Positions 8,829-18,093 of a stretch of DNA of 64,000 bases are shown piece after piece. Numbering within the stretch: position 1 is the stretch's first letter; each line of letters opens with the position of its first letter. Location: NCBI RefSeq assembly GCF_028462125.1, contig NZ_CP115468.1, positions 2,721,559 to 2,785,558 of the forward strand, written 5' to 3'. The stretch comes from Leptospira sp. GIMC2001. Lineage in GTDB: Bacteria > Spirochaetota > Leptospiria > Leptospirales > Leptospiraceae. Both the position numbers and the translations under genes were made by a program. Below the pieces are notes generated by a model. The model saw only the letters and a program-made list of their open reading frames with translations, made no database searches and was not told where the DNA came from.

Positions 8829-9587
8829 TTGATTTATATAAAAAATCGATCAGAAATTGAAAAGATGAGGAAAGCTGGCAAGTTTGCAGCCAGACTCCTC
8901 ACCTATATTGGCGATTACGTGAAACCTGGTGTGTCAACTTTGGAGTTGAATGATATCTGTGAAGATTTCACCAAAAAACACGGCAATAAATCGGCACCCT
9001 TAGGCTACAAAGGTTTTCCCAAATCTATCTGCACATCCATAAATAATGTTGTCTGCCATGGTATTCCGAAGGCTGCAGATATCTTGAAGAATGGTGACAT
9101 CCTCAATATTGATGTCACACCCATTGTCGATGGATATCACGGTGATACATCTAAAACCTTTATTGTTGGTGGAAGCACCGAAGCAATTTATGAGAAGCTT
9201 GTGCAAGATACAGAGAAAGCTATGTGGATTGGTATTGAGCAAGTCAAACCAGGCAATAGAATCAATGATATCTGTGACGCAATTGACGACTTTCTCACAC
9301 CACAAGGTTATGGAATCGTTCGTGATCTTATGGGTCATGGAATTGGTCGAGTTTTTCATGAAGATCCTCAGATTCCTCATTTCAAAATGAATCGTAAATT
9401 GGCAAAACTAGAACCTGGCATGACTTTTACTATCGAGCCAATGGTGAATCTTGGAACATATGAAGTGAACTTTTCGAAAGAAGATAAATGGACTGTAACA
9501 ACCAAAGACGGGAAATGGTCTGCGCAGTTTGAGCATACCATTCTTGTAACTGATAAAGGTTACGAAATCTTAACCCTACCTGAATGA
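8829..9587 (+). CDS. map: type I methionine aminopeptidase
   Basis: 252 residues. It removes the initiator methionine from new proteins in the cytoplasm. The two-metal site is complete: D95, D106, H170, E203 and E235, with the substrate His H78, positions nearly identical to the E. coli enzyme. The start codon is TTG at 8829; it is preferred over the first ATG because the N-terminus IYIKNRSEIEKMRKAG matches the family from its first residue. There is no N-terminal zinc finger or SH3 extension. The stop overlaps the start of the Sco-like gene by 4 bases (ATGA). Confidence 0.95.
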   Translation: MIYIKNRSEIEKMRKAGKFAARLLTYIGDYVKPGVSTLELNDICEDFTKKHGNKSAPLGYKGFPKSICTSINNVVCHGIPKAADILKNGDILNIDVTPIVDGYHGDTSKTFIVGGSTEAIYEKLVQDTEKAMWIGIEQVKPGNRINDICDAIDDFLTPQGYGIVRDLMGHGIGRVFHEDPQIPHFKMNRKLAKLEPGMTFTIEPMVNLGTYEVNFSKEDKWTVTTKDGKWSAQFEHTILVTDKGYEILTLPE

Positions 9588-10207
9588 TCGCACCTAAGAA
9601 CCGCTATCTTTTGCCGGTGGCTGTATTTTTAATATCACTCGTTGCATCTCTAGCTCTGTCAGGATATTTCCAGAAAAAAGGCCCAAGCGTCGAAAAAAGC
9701 GAAATAAAAGAAGAACATCCCTTCCCCACAATTTTACAATACAATTGGGTTGATCAAAACAATGAATCGTACAGAATCATTGATCATTCAACCAAATATA
9801 AATTGATCTATTTTGGATTTCTTAATTCGCCCATAGATCCAATCGCTCTAAAAGTGATGGAGGATGCTTACAAAACAAAGTTTGCGAAAGAACTTGAATT
9901 GTTATATGTAAGTCTAGATCCAAGCCGCGATCAAAAATCTCAGATCAAAAGATTCTTAGATTTCGAAAAAAGTTCAGTTCGAGCGATTCTTGGAGATCAT
10001 GAAATAACAAAGGAACTTGCGCAAGCTTTTGGAGTTCGTTTCGAAAAATTCGATACACCACAATCAAAAATGCTATATACGATCGATGTAAGTCCCTGGA
10101 TATATCTAACCACTCCAGACTTTCGTATTCTTGGAGCTTATCCCTATCAGATTCGAATGGAAAGATTAAAAATGGAAATCTCAAGTCATATGAAGGCTAA
10201 ACACTGA
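9584..10207 (+). CDS. Sco1/SenC-like thioredoxin-fold protein lacking the copper site
   Basis: 207 residues with an N-terminal membrane anchor (about 9-28) and a periplasmic thioredoxin-like domain. Overall pattern follows Sco proteins: FGF at 77-79 at the end of the strand before the active site, LLYVSLDPSRDQ (107-118) equals the usual VSVDPERD, and YTIDVSPWIYLTTPD aligns with the Sco segment that carries the copper-binding His. But the CxxxC pair is replaced by S82 and P86, and the His by V169, so it cannot bind copper in the Sco way. Translationally coupled to map. It may be a structural or regulatory relative of cytochrome oxidase assembly factors; activity unknown. Confidence 0.65.
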   Translation: MIAPKNRYLLPVAVFLISLVASLALSGYFQKKGPSVEKSEIKEEHPFPTILQYNWVDQNNESYRIIDHSTKYKLIYFGFLNSPIDPIALKVMEDAYKTKFAKELELLYVSLDPSRDQKSQIKRFLDFEKSSVRAILGDHEITKELAQAFGVRFEKFDTPQSKMLYTIDVSPWIYLTTPDFRILGAYPYQIRMERLKMEISSHMKAKH

Positions 10208-10287
10208 CAGATATTCAATTGGATAAAAGCAATTAAAAAGAATCCAAAACTCACGGAACCAATGATCGATATTAAGTTTTCCTTTAC

Positions 10288-11637
10288 TTGTTTATATTGC
10301 TGAGAAATTCTCGAATTGTGGGTTATTTAATTTTTTTAATCTATACTCCAATAACTTTCATAGCCAAGTTTTTATTCTGGATTGCAAGTCTTGTTTCAAA
10401 AAGAGCACGTAACTTCCGAAGACAGAGACTGGATGCAATCCAAATTCTAAAAACGATTGAAGTCCCTAAGAACAGCACAGCCTATTGGTTTCATGGCGCA
10501 AGTGTTGGAGAACTAGACCAAGCTAAATCTCTTGCAAGGGAATGCAAAAATCGAGAACCAAATTGTTTTATTATGCTCACTTGGGTCTCAGATAGTGTTA
10601 CAGATAAAAATCTATCTGACAGTCCAGCTAACATCAATTTGCCTTTACCATTAGATTCTCCATTTAGTTACAATCTGTATTTTGATAAATTAAAGCCAAA
10701 ACATCTATTACTGTTCACCTGGGATACTTGGTCTTGGTTGATTCGATCTGCTTACAATAGGAAGATTCCCATCTCACTAGTTTGTGCAACTCTTGGAGAG
10801 AAATCAGGTAGAAAAGGTTTCTTTTCTCGTGCATTAACGATGCAAGTTTTTTCTTGGCTTTTTGGCATATACACTGCACACTCAATTTTTATTGATAAAT
10901 TCGAAAAACTACTCGAATTGAAAGTTGATACCAATACCGAGAAGATACTCTTGAATGGAAAAAGTATTTTTCTAAAAAATTTGGGTGATACGAGATTTGA
11001 CGCTGTGATACAGAAAATTCAAAACTCAAATGAACCAGAAAAATTTACGAAATTTCTGGATACAATTGAAGTTTCTAGTTCTAATAATCAAGCAATCATA
11101 TTTGCTTCCACTTACTCGGTATGCGAATCTGGAATTATTGACTGGATCTCAACTATCGAAATAAAAGATTCAAAATGTATCTGGATATTTCCCCACAAAA
11201 TTGATATACATCGGATTGAGAAATTGCATGAAGATTGCAAGAAATTAGGTTGGACCGTCTGCAAATTTTCCCAACCTGTCGCAAAAGCAAAAATCATTCT
11301 ATTTGATGAATTAGGAATATTAGCTTTCGCTTATAAATATGGACTGATTTCTTATGTGGGCGGAGGATTCCACCATAGAATCCACAACACAATTGAACCT
11401 GCTTATTTCGGATTGCCGATTCTTACAGGTCCAAGAATTTATAATTCTCCTGAAGCCCTCGTCATGCAGTCAAAAGGTGGATTAATCTCAATTGATTCAC
11501 CAAAAGATCTAAAAATTCAAATCCATCATTTATTATCCAATCCTAAAAGATTGATGGAGATTCAAAAAATAAATCAAAACTTTGTGCTGGATAATAAAGG
11601 TGCCTCACAGAGAATCTACGAAGAGGTGCTCGTATGA
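10288..11637 (+). CDS. waaA: Kdo transferase (3-deoxy-D-manno-octulosonic acid transferase)
   Basis: 449 residues, slightly longer than typical. GT-B glycosyltransferase family 30 adds Kdo to the lipid A precursor at the inner membrane. Visible: N-terminal membrane-associated helix, WFHGASVGE (the family motif with the catalytic Glu), the PLPLDSPF segment equal to the usual PxDxP loop, GDTRFD in place of GNLKFD, and YVGGGFHHRIHNTIEPAYFGLPILTGP, the nucleotide-sugar site. Start codon TTG at 10288. Its last four bases overlap nadE. Presence implies an LPS-bearing outer membrane, in line with Leptospira. Confidence 0.85.
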   Translation: MFILLRNSRIVGYLIFLIYTPITFIAKFLFWIASLVSKRARNFRRQRLDAIQILKTIEVPKNSTAYWFHGASVGELDQAKSLARECKNREPNCFIMLTWVSDSVTDKNLSDSPANINLPLPLDSPFSYNLYFDKLKPKHLLLFTWDTWSWLIRSAYNRKIPISLVCATLGEKSGRKGFFSRALTMQVFSWLFGIYTAHSIFIDKFEKLLELKVDTNTEKILLNGKSIFLKNLGDTRFDAVIQKIQNSNEPEKFTKFLDTIEVSSSNNQAIIFASTYSVCESGIIDWISTIEIKDSKCIWIFPHKIDIHRIEKLHEDCKKLGWTVCKFSQPVAKAKIILFDELGILAFAYKYGLISYVGGGFHHRIHNTIEPAYFGLPILTGPRIYNSPEALVMQSKGGLISIDSPKDLKIQIHHLLSNPKRLMEIQKINQNFVLDNKGASQRIYEEVLV

Positions 11638-13574
11638 ATAGAGTTTTCCAAATAGCTTGTGTGTCCTTGAATACGACTGCACTTGATCTCGAAGGCAATT
11701 TTTTATTGCATACTAAAGTTCTGGAAGACAGTTCTATTGATCAGGCAAGTATTGTTTTGTTTCCAGAGTTATCCTTGTCTGGTTATGGATGTGAAGATGC
11801 TTTCTATCGACCTGATTTATGGAGAAAGTGCCAACGATCCATAGTTAAATTACTACCATTCACCAAGAATCGTGTAGTAGTCGTTGGAGCTCCAGTATTC
11901 TACAGCCCTTATTTATACAATGCTTCCATTATTCTCTACAACCAAAAAATTATCGGAATTGTTCCAAAGAAGAATCTTGCTAACACGGGAATCCATTATG
12001 AAAAACGATGGTTTACAGAATGGCAAGACCATATAACAGATATTAGCTTAGATTGGGAGAATATCTCAGGTTCGGAAGAAGAAATATTTGAAGACAACTT
12101 ACTAATGGGTGATCTTAGTTTTTTCTGGAATGGTTTAAGATTTGGACTAGAAATTTGTGAAGATTCTTGGGTTGTAAATCGCCCTTCCCATTCATTGAGC
12201 GAAGTTGGAGCAGATCTAATTTTATGTCCGGGTGCATCCCATTTTGCATTTGGCAAATACAATACTAGATCAAGAATTTTTCTAGAAGGTTCACGTGCTC
12301 AATCCAATGTATTCGCATTTGCCAATCTAGTGGGCAATGAATCGGGCCGGGCTATTTTTGATGGTGGCAATATCATAGCAAAATCTGGAGAAGCGATAGG
12401 AATTGGAAAGCGACTGAATTTTGAATCAACCCAGATTTTGACAGCAAACATTGACTTAGATGATATTCAGAACAATAGATCAGCGAACCATAGAAGAAGC
12501 AAAATCAAATTGGATGACAATCTATATCCAATGGAAATTAGTTTAGCTGGCTCACCCTTTCGAAAAAATCTATTTCCTTCACAATCTTATGATAAAATTC
12601 CACAAGAGGATCGTTACAGTATTTTTACTGATGCTGTCACGCTTGGATTGTTCGACTATCTAAGAAAATCTAAGACTAAGGGATTCACCTTATCTCTGTC
12701 TGGTGGAGCCGATAGTTCCAGTATAGCTATCTTAGTTTCGGTCATGGAAAAGGAAGTAAGAAAATCTCTTGGTGATAAGTTCTGGGAAAGTCTGAATTTT
12801 ACAACTCCTCTCCTTACTACCATCTATCAGAAAACAAAAAACAATACTGATATTACTCAATCTATCGCCAAATCATTAGCTGATGCCTTGGCAACAGAAC
12901 ACCATGAAATTGAAATTGACGCCGAAGTGGACTTAATGGTGAATTCTATTTCCAAAACTCTAGGACGAACTCTGAACTGGACAGATGATGGGATCGCGTT
13001 GCAAAATATTCAAGCTCGAGTGAGATCGCCATTGGTGTGGTTACTTGCCAATACCAAGAACCATCTTCTTTTATCAACTGGCAACCGATCTGAAGCTTCT
13101 GTCGGTTATACAACTATGGATGGAGATAGTTCGGGATCTATTGCACCAATCACAGGAGTTAGCAAAAAATTTATACTCGAATGGTTGCACTATATAGGTT
13201 CCGGAAGTGATTCTAGAATTCAAGCCTCAAATGCGCTGAGTGAATTACTCACAACCAAACCTTCTGCTGAACTCAAACCCTTAGAAGATGAGCAAGAAGA
13301 TGAAAAGGACTTGATGCCCTATCCAATCTTGCAAGAAATTGAATACCATTTCGTAAAAAAAGGCCGCTCCAAGGAACAGATTCTTTCATTTTTACAGAAT
13401 CAATTCGATACTTATTCTGCTAATGAATTGCAAAAATTTATAGATCGATTTATATTTTTATTCAAAGCATCCCAATGGAAAAGGGAGAGGTTGCCAATTT
13501 CTTTTCATTTGGATGAATATGGACTTGATCCCAAGACAAGTTTTCGTTACCCAATTCTTAGTGGTAAGGATTGA
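11634..13574 (+). CDS. nadE: glutamine-dependent NAD+ synthetase
   Basis: 646 residues in two domains. The N-terminal nitrilase-type glutaminase (about 1-290) has its Glu in FPELSLSGYG, Lys in VPKKNLANTG and Cys in GLEICEDSW, so it can supply ammonia from glutamine. The C-terminal synthetase (about 320-640) has the PP-loop LSLSGGADSSS and the downstream STGNRSEASVGYTTMDGD segment. It makes NAD from deamido-NAD, ATP and glutamine in the cytoplasm. ATG overlaps the waaA stop by 4 bases. Confidence 0.95.
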   Translation: MNRVFQIACVSLNTTALDLEGNFLLHTKVLEDSSIDQASIVLFPELSLSGYGCEDAFYRPDLWRKCQRSIVKLLPFTKNRVVVVGAPVFYSPYLYNASIILYNQKIIGIVPKKNLANTGIHYEKRWFTEWQDHITDISLDWENISGSEEEIFEDNLLMGDLSFFWNGLRFGLEICEDSWVVNRPSHSLSEVGADLILCPGASHFAFGKYNTRSRIFLEGSRAQSNVFAFANLVGNESGRAIFDGGNIIAKSGEAIGIGKRLNFESTQILTANIDLDDIQNNRSANHRRSKIKLDDNLYPMEISLAGSPFRKNLFPSQSYDKIPQEDRYSIFTDAVTLGLFDYLRKSKTKGFTLSLSGGADSSSIAILVSVMEKEVRKSLGDKFWESLNFTTPLLTTIYQKTKNNTDITQSIAKSLADALATEHHEIEIDAEVDLMVNSISKTLGRTLNWTDDGIALQNIQARVRSPLVWLLANTKNHLLLSTGNRSEASVGYTTMDGDSSGSIAPITGVSKKFILEWLHYIGSGSDSRIQASNALSELLTTKPSAELKPLEDEQEDEKDLMPYPILQEIEYHFVKKGRSKEQILSFLQNQFDTYSANELQKFIDRFIFLFKASQWKRERLPISFHLDEYGLDPKTSFRYPILSGKD

Positions 13575-13783
13575 GATATACTACACTCTGCAATTTACAT
13601 AAAAGACCTGATCATCTTTTTTAGAACTTTCTAAGACCCACAAATATCATTTTCATATATTTAGAAATTTTATTGAATTGAATTTATCTAATTTATCCCA
13701 TTATGGTTAGATCACATAAATCTTAAAAAAAAGTTTCTATTGTCTATTCCGGTGATCATGAGAATCTTACAATTCTGTATTTT
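13575..13783. other. non-coding gap after nadE
   Basis: About 210 bases with no convincing open frame between the nadE stop and the terminator hairpin. The spacing is long for a terminator that serves nadE alone, so a small RNA ending at that hairpin is possible; no promoter can be firmly placed. Confidence 0.35.
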
Positions 13784-13815
13784 AAAAAGCGGCGTACTTA
13801 AGTGCGTCGCTTTTT
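13784..13815. terminator. bidirectional intrinsic terminator
   Basis: A 14-bp stem, 5' arm AAAAAGCGGCGTAC and 3' arm GTGCGTCGCTTTTT (two G-T wobbles), around a TTAA loop, with A- and T-tracts at the two ends. It sits between the convergent nadE and FAD dehydrogenase genes and should stop transcription from both sides. It is the strongest terminator in the window. Confidence 0.85.
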
Positions 13816-13870
13816 GTATGTACTCTACCTTGTTTTTTACAATGTCTTATTTTAAATGTTATTTGGTTAA

Positions 13871-15439
13871 TTAGGTTTTATTTGGATAGAGTTTTGTATA
13901 GATCGCATCCGCAACTTTCATTCCATCCATTGCAGCAGATACGATACCACCTGCATAGCCGGCACCTTCACCACAAGGATAGAATCCGCTAATTTGAATA
14001 TGCTCAAGTGTGATTGGATCACGGGGTATATTTACAGGCGATGACGTCCTGGTTTCAGGAGCATGAACCACCGCTTCATTGGTAAAGTATCCCTTCATTG
14101 ATTTACCTATTTCGACAAAGCCTTTTTGCAGGGAAGTATGAATCAACTTCGGGAGGACAGATCCTAATTCAATGGAAGTTAGTCCGGGAGGATAAGAAGT
14201 CTTCGGCAGATCTGCAGAAAATTTCTGATTCACAAAATCAACAAGTCTTTGTGCTGGTGCTTTTTGGGTTTTGTTTGCTGCAAGCCATGAATCATTTTCA
14301 ATTTTCTTTTGATAGAACATTGCTGCAAGAGCTCCCTGTTTTTCAAAATCCTTAAAATCAGAAAATCGAAGCTCAACAACAATCCCCGAATTCGCAGTAG
14401 GCCTTGATCTCTGCGAAGACGACCAACCATTTGTTACAATCTCATCTTGAGATGTTGCACAGGGTGCTATCACACCACCAGGACACATACAAAAAGAATA
14501 AACGCCCCTTCCGTCAATTTGTTTTACCACCGAATAGGGAGAAGGCGGAAGATACTCACCTCGCGTTGCGCAATGATACTGAATTGAATCAATTAATTCT
14601 TGACTATGTTCAACACGCACTCCGATTGCTAGTGGTTTCATTTCGATTTTTATTGACTTGCGATCTAATAAATTGAATATATCTCGTGCAGAATGCCCAG
14701 TAGCCAAAATAAGATTCTTAACTTCGATTCTATCCTGCGAAAGTGTTGTTATTCCAACGATGGCATCTCCACTAATTTCAAAATCCACTACCCTTTTGTT
14801 AAAATGTATTTCGCCACCATGACTAATAATCGCTTCACGGATTTTGCGAATGATATCTGGTAATTTATTCGTCCCTATATGTGGATGCGCCTCAATTAGA
14901 ATATTACGATCTGCTCCAAAAGCAACAAGTAGCTCTAAGATTCTCCGAACATTTCCTCGCTTCTTAGATCTTGTATATAACTTACCGTCCGAATATGTTC
15001 CGGCTCCTCCTTCCCCAAAGCAGTAATTAGAATCTTCATTTACAATATTATGAACATTGATACCTTTTAAATCTGCAACCCGCGCTTTTACATCCTTACC
15101 GCGTTCGATGATGATTGGTTTGAGACCAAGTTCGAGGCAACGAATTGCAGCAAAATATCCTGCAGGCCCGGCTCCAATGATATGCACTGGTTCGGAATTT
15201 ATTACATTCTTTAAATTTGGATAGGGTATTGGTTTTTCTTGGAATGGTTCGCCAATGTATGCATTCAAGCGAAGATTGTAGATCGGGAACTTGCTTCGCG
15301 CATCAATGGAACGATTGAGTATTTCTATATGTGATATCTCTGAAATAGGAACAGATATTTCTTTGGAAATATATTTTTTTAAATTTTCTATCTCACAGGC
15401 AATATGAGGTTGCAATCGAAGCGTGATTTCTTGGATCAT
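13871..15439 (-). CDS. FAD-dependent dehydrogenase (COG2509 type)
   Basis: 522 residues. A small N-terminal domain (about 1-85) precedes the FAD-binding Rossmann motif GAGPAGYFAAIRCLELG (about 108-124). Further family segments are GEGGAGTYSDGKLYTR, ATGHSARDIFNLL, FCMCPGGVIAP and the C-terminal GEGAGYAGGIVSAAMDG. This matches the uncharacterised flavoprotein family annotated as FAD-dependent dehydrogenase or oxidoreductase; substrate unknown. It appears to be a single-gene unit ending at the bidirectional terminator. Confidence 0.88.
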   Translation of the reverse strand: MIQEITLRLQPHIACEIENLKKYISKEISVPISEISHIEILNRSIDARSKFPIYNLRLNAYIGEPFQEKPIPYPNLKNVINSEPVHIIGAGPAGYFAAIRCLELGLKPIIIERGKDVKARVADLKGINVHNIVNEDSNYCFGEGGAGTYSDGKLYTRSKKRGNVRRILELLVAFGADRNILIEAHPHIGTNKLPDIIRKIREAIISHGGEIHFNKRVVDFEISGDAIVGITTLSQDRIEVKNLILATGHSARDIFNLLDRKSIKIEMKPLAIGVRVEHSQELIDSIQYHCATRGEYLPPSPYSVVKQIDGRGVYSFCMCPGGVIAPCATSQDEIVTNGWSSSQRSRPTANSGIVVELRFSDFKDFEKQGALAAMFYQKKIENDSWLAANKTQKAPAQRLVDFVNQKFSADLPKTSYPPGLTSIELGSVLPKLIHTSLQKGFVEIGKSMKGYFTNEAVVHAPETRTSSPVNIPRDPITLEHIQISGFYPCGEGAGYAGGIVSAAMDGMKVADAIYTKLYPNKT

Positions 15440-15542
15440 TTAATTATAATTCAGGCAAATAAATTCTAAGAATACAAAAAGATAACTCAAATCTATAAAA
15501 TAAATATTTTCCATTTACAAATAATTCTAGATCACAAAATGA

Positions 15543-16151
15543 TTAAGAAAAATATCCACGAACAAATTCAATCATTCGGCTGATAGTGCTTGGATCATAG
15601 ATCAATGCGAATGCGATTCCTGTAAGCGATCCCCAAATATGTGCGTCGTGATTGATGTTGTCGTTCATTGCTTTGGATGCATAAGTGCTATAGAGCAAAT
15701 ATCCTACAGCAAATACTGGACCTGGTATAGGTATCGCAAAAAACAAATACAGAGTAGTCGCTGGATTAAAAATTATATAGCTAAAAATTACCGCAGCAAC
15801 GCCGCCACTCGCACCTAGGCTTCGATACATTGGGTTATTTTTATTTTTGGACACAGAATCTAAGTTAGCAATAACAATAGCTGCCAAATAAAAGATCAAA
15901 AACACAAGTGAGCCAACGATTCTCTCCAAATGAATGGCAAAAAAATAGAATGACAGCATATTAAAAATCAAATGGCTTAAGTCTGCATGCAAAAATCCAC
16001 TTGTTATCAAACGAAAGTAACTATTGTCCCGGTTCATCTTAAATGGGTGCAGAATCAACTGATCCAGTAGATTTTGATTTTTGTATAAGGTATAGAGGCT
16101 GAGCCCTATTGTGGATGCGAGAACTAGAAAAGTGACACTAAATAAAGACAT
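15543..16151 (-). CDS. rhomboid-family intramembrane serine protease
   Basis: 202 residues, about six membrane helices. The catalytic Ser lies in GASGGVAAV (usual GxSG) and the His in NHDAHIWGSLTGIAFAL (usual HxxHxxGxxxG). The N-terminal part shows the family pattern SGFLHADLSHLIFNMLSFYFF. Both catalytic residues are present, so it should cleave membrane-spanning helices within the inner membrane. Substrate unknown. It stands alone between two other minus-strand genes with clear gaps on both sides. Confidence 0.9.
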   Translation of the reverse strand: MSLFSVTFLVLASTIGLSLYTLYKNQNLLDQLILHPFKMNRDNSYFRLITSGFLHADLSHLIFNMLSFYFFAIHLERIVGSLVFLIFYLAAIVIANLDSVSKNKNNPMYRSLGASGGVAAVIFSYIIFNPATTLYLFFAIPIPGPVFAVGYLLYSTYASKAMNDNINHDAHIWGSLTGIAFALIYDPSTISRMIEFVRGYFS

Positions 16152-16202
16152 GATGATAGTTTTTTGCGAGCTTGCATTTACTCAATTCAATTTTCTTGGC
16201 AT

Positions 16203-16231
16203 AAAAAAACCCAGGGCAAAAAGCCCCAGGT
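16203..16231 (-). terminator. intrinsic terminator of the P83/100 gene
   Basis: On the minus strand the hairpin ACCTGGGGC/GCCCTGGGT with a TTTTT loop is followed by a run of seven T. It starts about 30 bases after the stop of the P83/100 gene and separates it from the rhomboid gene. Confidence 0.8.
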
Positions 16232-16261
16232 TCTCTAACCACATCGATCATGGCAATATTC

Positions 16262-18001
16262 TTATGGTGAAAGGGTTTTTGTAAGAGATAAATCGTCTCT
16301 TTTGAAAACCTTGATAGTTGTCTTGCCTTCCCCTTTACCTTTACCAGTGATATAGATTTTATCCTTGAAAAAAGTTATTTCGGAATTTTCTTCTACTGGT
16401 GCACTAGAGCGTTTATCTAGAGTGAGATCTGGATTGAATCTGGACAGATGAAAATTTCCTTCGAATTTATCGATAACATAGATTTTGTTATCAGTAAATA
16501 CCATTGGAGTTCTCCAAAATACATCTGCTTCGTCAGATTGTTTTTTTACTTTTAGGCTTTCTGTATCCAGTAGAACCAATCTGTGTTTTCTATCGTCGAC
16601 TTTTGCACCTTCGTAACCGAGAACCAAAATTCCTTGGTTGGGAACATCGATAAATTCCTTAGAACAAATATTGTTATAAGGACTTTTGAATAGAGTATCG
16701 TCTTTTACTGGATCAATCGCCCAAAGTTCATTGGAGTAGTGCCCATCCGAATCATATTTTATGAACTTCATAAACATGATTTTGTTACCAATGACATTCT
16801 CGCTCTTCTCTTCTTTTTTCTTAAGTTCTTCTTTTACTTGGGCAAGTTCCTTCTTAACTTCTTCTACAGTTGCAGGTTTGGTTTCTTCTGTAGTAGTTTT
16901 TGCAGGATCTTGTTTTGTAGAATCGGTTGAGGAAGTCGATGTTGATGATGAAGAATTTTCTTTTCTTGCTTCTTCTTTTTTAGCTAGTTCTTCCTCTTTC
17001 TTATCAAGTTCTTCTTTGGTTTGTGTAACTTGCTTTTTCTCTTCTTCTACCTTTTTGGTTTCTTCTTGAATCTTTTTAATTTCTTCTTTCTTTTGCTCAA
17101 TCTGAGTTTTATTTTTGACTGGATCTTTATTTAATTCTTGTAGAACTCCAACAGCTTGAGTTTCTTTCTGCTTATTCGCCTGTAGCTGTTTGTCTAGTTC
17201 TTGCTGTTTTTTAGCTGCTTCTTCTTTTTTCTGTTGAACGAGTTGTTGCTCAGCTTTTATTTTATCATTTTGCAGCTTGTCCATTTTTTCTTTTTCGGCA
17301 AGCATCTTCGCTTTTGTATCTTCATCTTTTTCTTTATTCTGAACTGTCTTGTTTACATCATCTTCTAGTTCATCTGTTGTTAGATCTTGTTTCGAGTCTT
17401 TTAAAATATTACCAACGATAGGAATTACAAGCTGAGTCTTGCCTGGCCAATTCCGATAGCTTGTATCTATTCCCACTTTGTCTTTATTGATATTGTCACT
17501 CAGCTTACTTGTGTATCGCTTTTGGAAAAAATTTATATCCTGTCTATGCGATGCGTTGTAGTAGAGAACATAAAGCGCTAAAGTTTCGGAATCGGTTTCT
17601 GGATATTGGTAAGCGCTTTCAATGTATGCTGCGACAATACGAACGATTGAATTGATATGATCAAAACTTTGGTTTGAATCTAAACTTAGGATGTCAGCTC
17701 CAAATTTGGAATCTTCACCTGGTAGAACTCGAACAATTTTGAGACCTTCTACAGTTGCAGGTTTTGTGGAATCCTTGCGGATTGCATCTGCGAGGGATTT
17801 ACCCATTCCTGTATTTTCTTGAATCACTTCCGGTGGTGCTTTACGAATCGATCGATTTTGAAATTGGATTTTCTTGGAAGACTGGATCTCCTTAGTTCCG
17901 AGAGCCGCTCGTCCTTGACTGAAAACAGGCGAGACAGAGCATAAAATGAAAATAGCAAGTATTGCGTGACTTATTTTTGTAAACATGATCGATTTCCTCA
18001 A
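16262..18001 (-). CDS. P83/100-family secreted protein
   Basis: 579 residues. Signal peptide (about 1-29, cleavage after VFS), an N-terminal globular domain (about 30-200), a highly charged Lys/Glu/Gln-rich coiled coil (about 215-400) with a Ser/Thr-rich patch, and a C-terminal domain of beta-propeller-like strands (about 405-579, DGHYSNELWAIDP onward). This domain order is that of the Borrelia P83/P100 family (Pfam Borrelia_P83), known as spirochaetal periplasmic or surface-associated antigens of unclear function. Stand-alone gene with its own terminator; divergent from serC with about 90 bases between starts. Confidence 0.82.
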   Translation of the reverse strand: MRKSIMFTKISHAILAIFILCSVSPVFSQGRAALGTKEIQSSKKIQFQNRSIRKAPPEVIQENTGMGKSLADAIRKDSTKPATVEGLKIVRVLPGEDSKFGADILSLDSNQSFDHINSIVRIVAAYIESAYQYPETDSETLALYVLYYNASHRQDINFFQKRYTSKLSDNINKDKVGIDTSYRNWPGKTQLVIPIVGNILKDSKQDLTTDELEDDVNKTVQNKEKDEDTKAKMLAEKEKMDKLQNDKIKAEQQLVQQKKEEAAKKQQELDKQLQANKQKETQAVGVLQELNKDPVKNKTQIEQKKEEIKKIQEETKKVEEEKKQVTQTKEELDKKEEELAKKEEARKENSSSSTSTSSTDSTKQDPAKTTTEETKPATVEEVKKELAQVKEELKKKEEKSENVIGNKIMFMKFIKYDSDGHYSNELWAIDPVKDDTLFKSPYNNICSKEFIDVPNQGILVLGYEGAKVDDRKHRLVLLDTESLKVKKQSDEADVFWRTPMVFTDNKIYVIDKFEGNFHLSRFNPDLTLDKRSSAPVEENSEITFFKDKIYITGKGKGEGKTTIKVFKRDDLSLTKTLSP

Positions 18002-18093
18002 ACTATTACAATTTTATCTGAAAAGGAATCTGGAAAGCAAAAAACTTCTAATTCTATTGCGTTTTTAAGTGTTTTTCCAAAATGTATTTTTAG

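Noticed and set aside
9000..9380. 126-residue minus-strand open frame opposite map
   Set aside because: The plus-strand gene has all catalytic residues of methionine aminopeptidase; the opposite frame has no recognisable pattern.
16761..17069. 102-residue plus-strand frame opposite the P83/100 coiled coil
   Set aside because: Phe/Ser repeats are the complement of the Lys/Glu-rich codons of the real gene.
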